DNA of 50,259 bases, taken from contig DYET01000090.1 in the NCBI GenBank assembly GCA_020725625.1, positions 1 through 50,259 on the forward strand, given 5' to 3'. The position numbers were made by a program, and so were the translations under genes. Positions 48,918 through 50,259 of the stretch are shown piece by piece. Origin of the DNA: Desulfovirgula sp. (GTDB taxonomy: Bacteria; Bacillota; Desulfotomaculia; Desulfotomaculales; Desulfocucumaceae). A model generated the notes under the pieces. That model saw only the letters and a list, made by a program, of their open reading frames with translations, ran no database searches and was not told the origin of the DNA. Position 1 is the first letter of the stretch. Every line of letters begins with the position of its first letter.

Positions 48918-50093
48918 TTGTCACGGTCAGTAATTTTAAGCGCCGTACGCACGCCTTTCGGAAGGCTGGGCGGCGGCCTGTCTTCCCTCAAGGCCGCCGA
49001 TCTGGGAGGGCTGGTGATCAGGGAAGCTATAAAAAGGGCGGGCATAGAAGACACCTCCATCGACAACGTGATTATGGGGATGGTCCTGCAGGGCGGCGCC
49101 GGGCAGATTCCCTCCCGCCAGGCCACCGTCAACGCCGGCCTGCCGTGGGAAACACCGTCCGACACCGTTAACAAGGTCTGCGCATCGGGACTGCGCAGCG
49201 TGATCATGGCCGACCAGGCGATCAGGGCCGGAGACGCCCACATACTGGTGGCCGGCGGCATGGAGAGCATGAGCAACGCCCCGTATTTCGTCCGGGCCAG
49301 GTGGGGGCTGCGCATGGGAGACGCCAATTTTACCGACCTGATGATTCACGACGGCCTCTGGTGCGCCTTTCACAACCGGCACATGGCCGTCCACGGCGGC
49401 AAGGTGGCCAGGGAATACGGCATTTCCCGGGAGGAACAGGACCAGTGGGCCTTAAGAAGCCACCTGCGGGCAGTTGCGGCACAGGACGGCGGAAACCTGG
49501 ACGCCGAGGTGATGCCGGTTTCAGTTCCCCAGAAAAAGGGCGACCCAGTACAGGTGTCCAGGGACGAAGGCCCCCGCCGGGACACCTCCATCGAGGCTCT
49601 GAGAAAGCTGCCGCCCATCTTTGATCCGGAAAACACGGTCACTGCAGGCAACGCCCCGGGCGTAAACGACGGCGCCGGGGCGCTGGTGGTAGCCTCGGAA
49701 GAAAAGGCGGCCGAACTGGGCATCCGCCCCCTGGCCGCCATCCTGGGCCACGCCGCCGTCTCCCGGGAGGCCTCCTACATTGCCACCGTACCCGGCCTTT
49801 CCATTAACAAGCTTCTCTCCAAAATGAACATGAATGTGGGCCAGGTCGATCTTTTCGAGATCAACGAGGCCTTTGCCGCGGTAACCCTGGTGAGCTCCAG
49901 GATAGCTGAAATAGACCACGAAAAAATCAACGTCAACGGCGGGGCGGTGGCCTTCGGGCACCCCATTGGGGCCAGCGGGGCAAGAATCCTGATGACCCTG
50001 ATCTATGAGCTGCGCCGCCGCGGCGGCGGGATCGGCGTGGCTGCCATATGCAGCGGGGCGGCCCAGGGGGATGCGGTAATGGTCCGGGTGTAA
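48918..50093 (+). CDS. Acetyl-CoA acetyltransferase (thiolase), second copy
   Basis: A 391-residue thiolase II. Cys88 in [10 protein letters not shown] is the nucleophile and His348 in [10 protein letters not shown] the base. Cys378 sits in [10 protein letters not shown], where the family usually has CxGGGxG. TTG 48918 follows AGGAG with nine bases of spacing and matches the family start; TTG 48909 and GTG 48912 are too close. It is clearly divergent from the thiolase at 22868-24049. Preceded by 222 bases without a gene, which include a TTGACA at 48733. Substrate chain length not predictable. Confidence 0.92.
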   Translation: MSRSVILSAVRTPFGRLGGGLSSLKAADLGGLVIREAIKRAGIEDTSIDNVIMGMVLQGGAGQIPSRQATVNAGLPWETPSDTVNKVCASGLRSVIMADQAIRAGDAHILVAGGMESMSNAPYFVRARWGLRMGDANFTDLMIHDGLWCAFHNRHMAVHGGKVAREYGISREEQDQWALRSHLRAVAAQDGGNLDAEVMPVSVPQKKGDPVQVSRDEGPRRDTSIEALRKLPPIFDPENTVTAGNAPGVNDGAGALVVASEEKAAELGIRPLAAILGHAAVSREASYIATVPGLSINKLLSKMNMNVGQVDLFEINEAFAAVTLVSSRIAEIDHEKINVNGGAVAFGHPIGASGARILMTLIYELRRRGGGIGVAAICSGAAQGDAVMVRV

Positions 50094-50104
50094 CTCGCCG
50101 GTCG

Positions 50105-50139
50105 GAATCCAGAATCCAGAAGCCAGAAGCCGGAATGGG
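50105..50139. repeat. Degenerate heptamer tandem repeat
   Basis: Five period-7 units follow one another: GAATCCA, GAATCCA, GAAGCCA, GAAGCCG, GAATGGG. It lies directly after the thiolase stop. Similar two-unit and degenerate tracts are found at 21863-21876 and 25569-25597. The rest of the sequence to the window end (50140-50259) shows no gene. Confidence 0.6.
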
Positions 50140-50259
50140 AAAAGCCGGAATGAGGGTATTTTCATGATTCGTGGTACCGCTTTAGCGGCATTAGGGTCCG
50201 GATTCTACTCTGAAAAACAATATGCCGGAGTATACGTAGGGGGTGGATTCCAAAGCCGA

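Overview
The window comes from a GC-rich, spore-forming-type anaerobic Firmicute. The gene families most resemble Desulfotomaculum/Pelotomaculum-like Clostridia (Peptococcaceae). This is inferred from an SdpRI-type pair, gate-domain membrane pairs, FMN-dependent IPP isomerase, [FeFe]-hydrogenase, EtfAB with an HdrD-like protein, acyl-CoA dehydratase activases, many GTG/TTG starts and strong AGGAGG ribosome sites. No species assignment is possible from the sequence alone. I see no CRISPR array, insertion sequence or prophage.

Layout. 1-3.0 kb: 3' end of asnS, a DUF151 nuclease, a small zinc-ribbon membrane protein and a gate-domain membrane protein pair. 3.0-7.6 kb: an alpha/beta hydrolase followed by a hydantoinase/oxoprolinase-type A/B pair whose nucleotide-site and metal-site motifs are altered. 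7.6-10.1 kb: an SDR plus EcsC-like pair, tRNA-Ala(CGC) preceded by a possible tRNA relic, and a free-standing pyruvate-kinase C-terminal-domain protein. 10.2-12.7 kb: cobT under a cobalamin riboswitch with a terminator, and fni. 12.8-14.8 kb: a trypsin-like protease without signal peptide, a frameshifted gene remnant and a second zinc-ribbon membrane protein. 15-19.1 kb: a five-cluster [FeFe]-hydrogenase, a GH15 glucoamylase-type enzyme and a 32-residue membrane peptide. 19.2-21.8 kb: MutT-like NUDIX, CapA-like protein, and an ArsR-SdpI pair.

22.0-28.8 kb is a minus-strand fatty-acid oxidation/synthesis cluster: acyl-CoA dehydrogenase, EtfB, EtfA, HdrD-like Fe-S oxidoreductase, thiolase and crotonase. 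It has a FadR-like palindrome upstream. It lacks a 3-hydroxyacyl-CoA dehydrogenase. 29.3-31.8 kb: galT-glgA (sugar nucleotide and glycogen synthesis). 32-34 kb: an orphan minC, an ADP-ribose pyrophosphatase and a DUF3786 protein. 34.3-37.4 kb: a three-gene acyl-CoA dehydratase activase cassette with no dehydratase beside it.

37.7-48.3 kb is a tight five-gene alpha-glucan/trehalose operon: malQ, treZ, a GH57/DUF3536 protein, treY and treT. It encodes both the glycogen-to-trehalose route (TreY/TreZ) and the NDP-glucose route (TreT). With glgA and the GH15 enzyme, this suggests a complete glycogen-trehalose economy inside the window. The window ends with a small two-helix membrane protein behind a promoter containing an operator-like dyad, a second thiolase, and a degenerate heptamer repeat.
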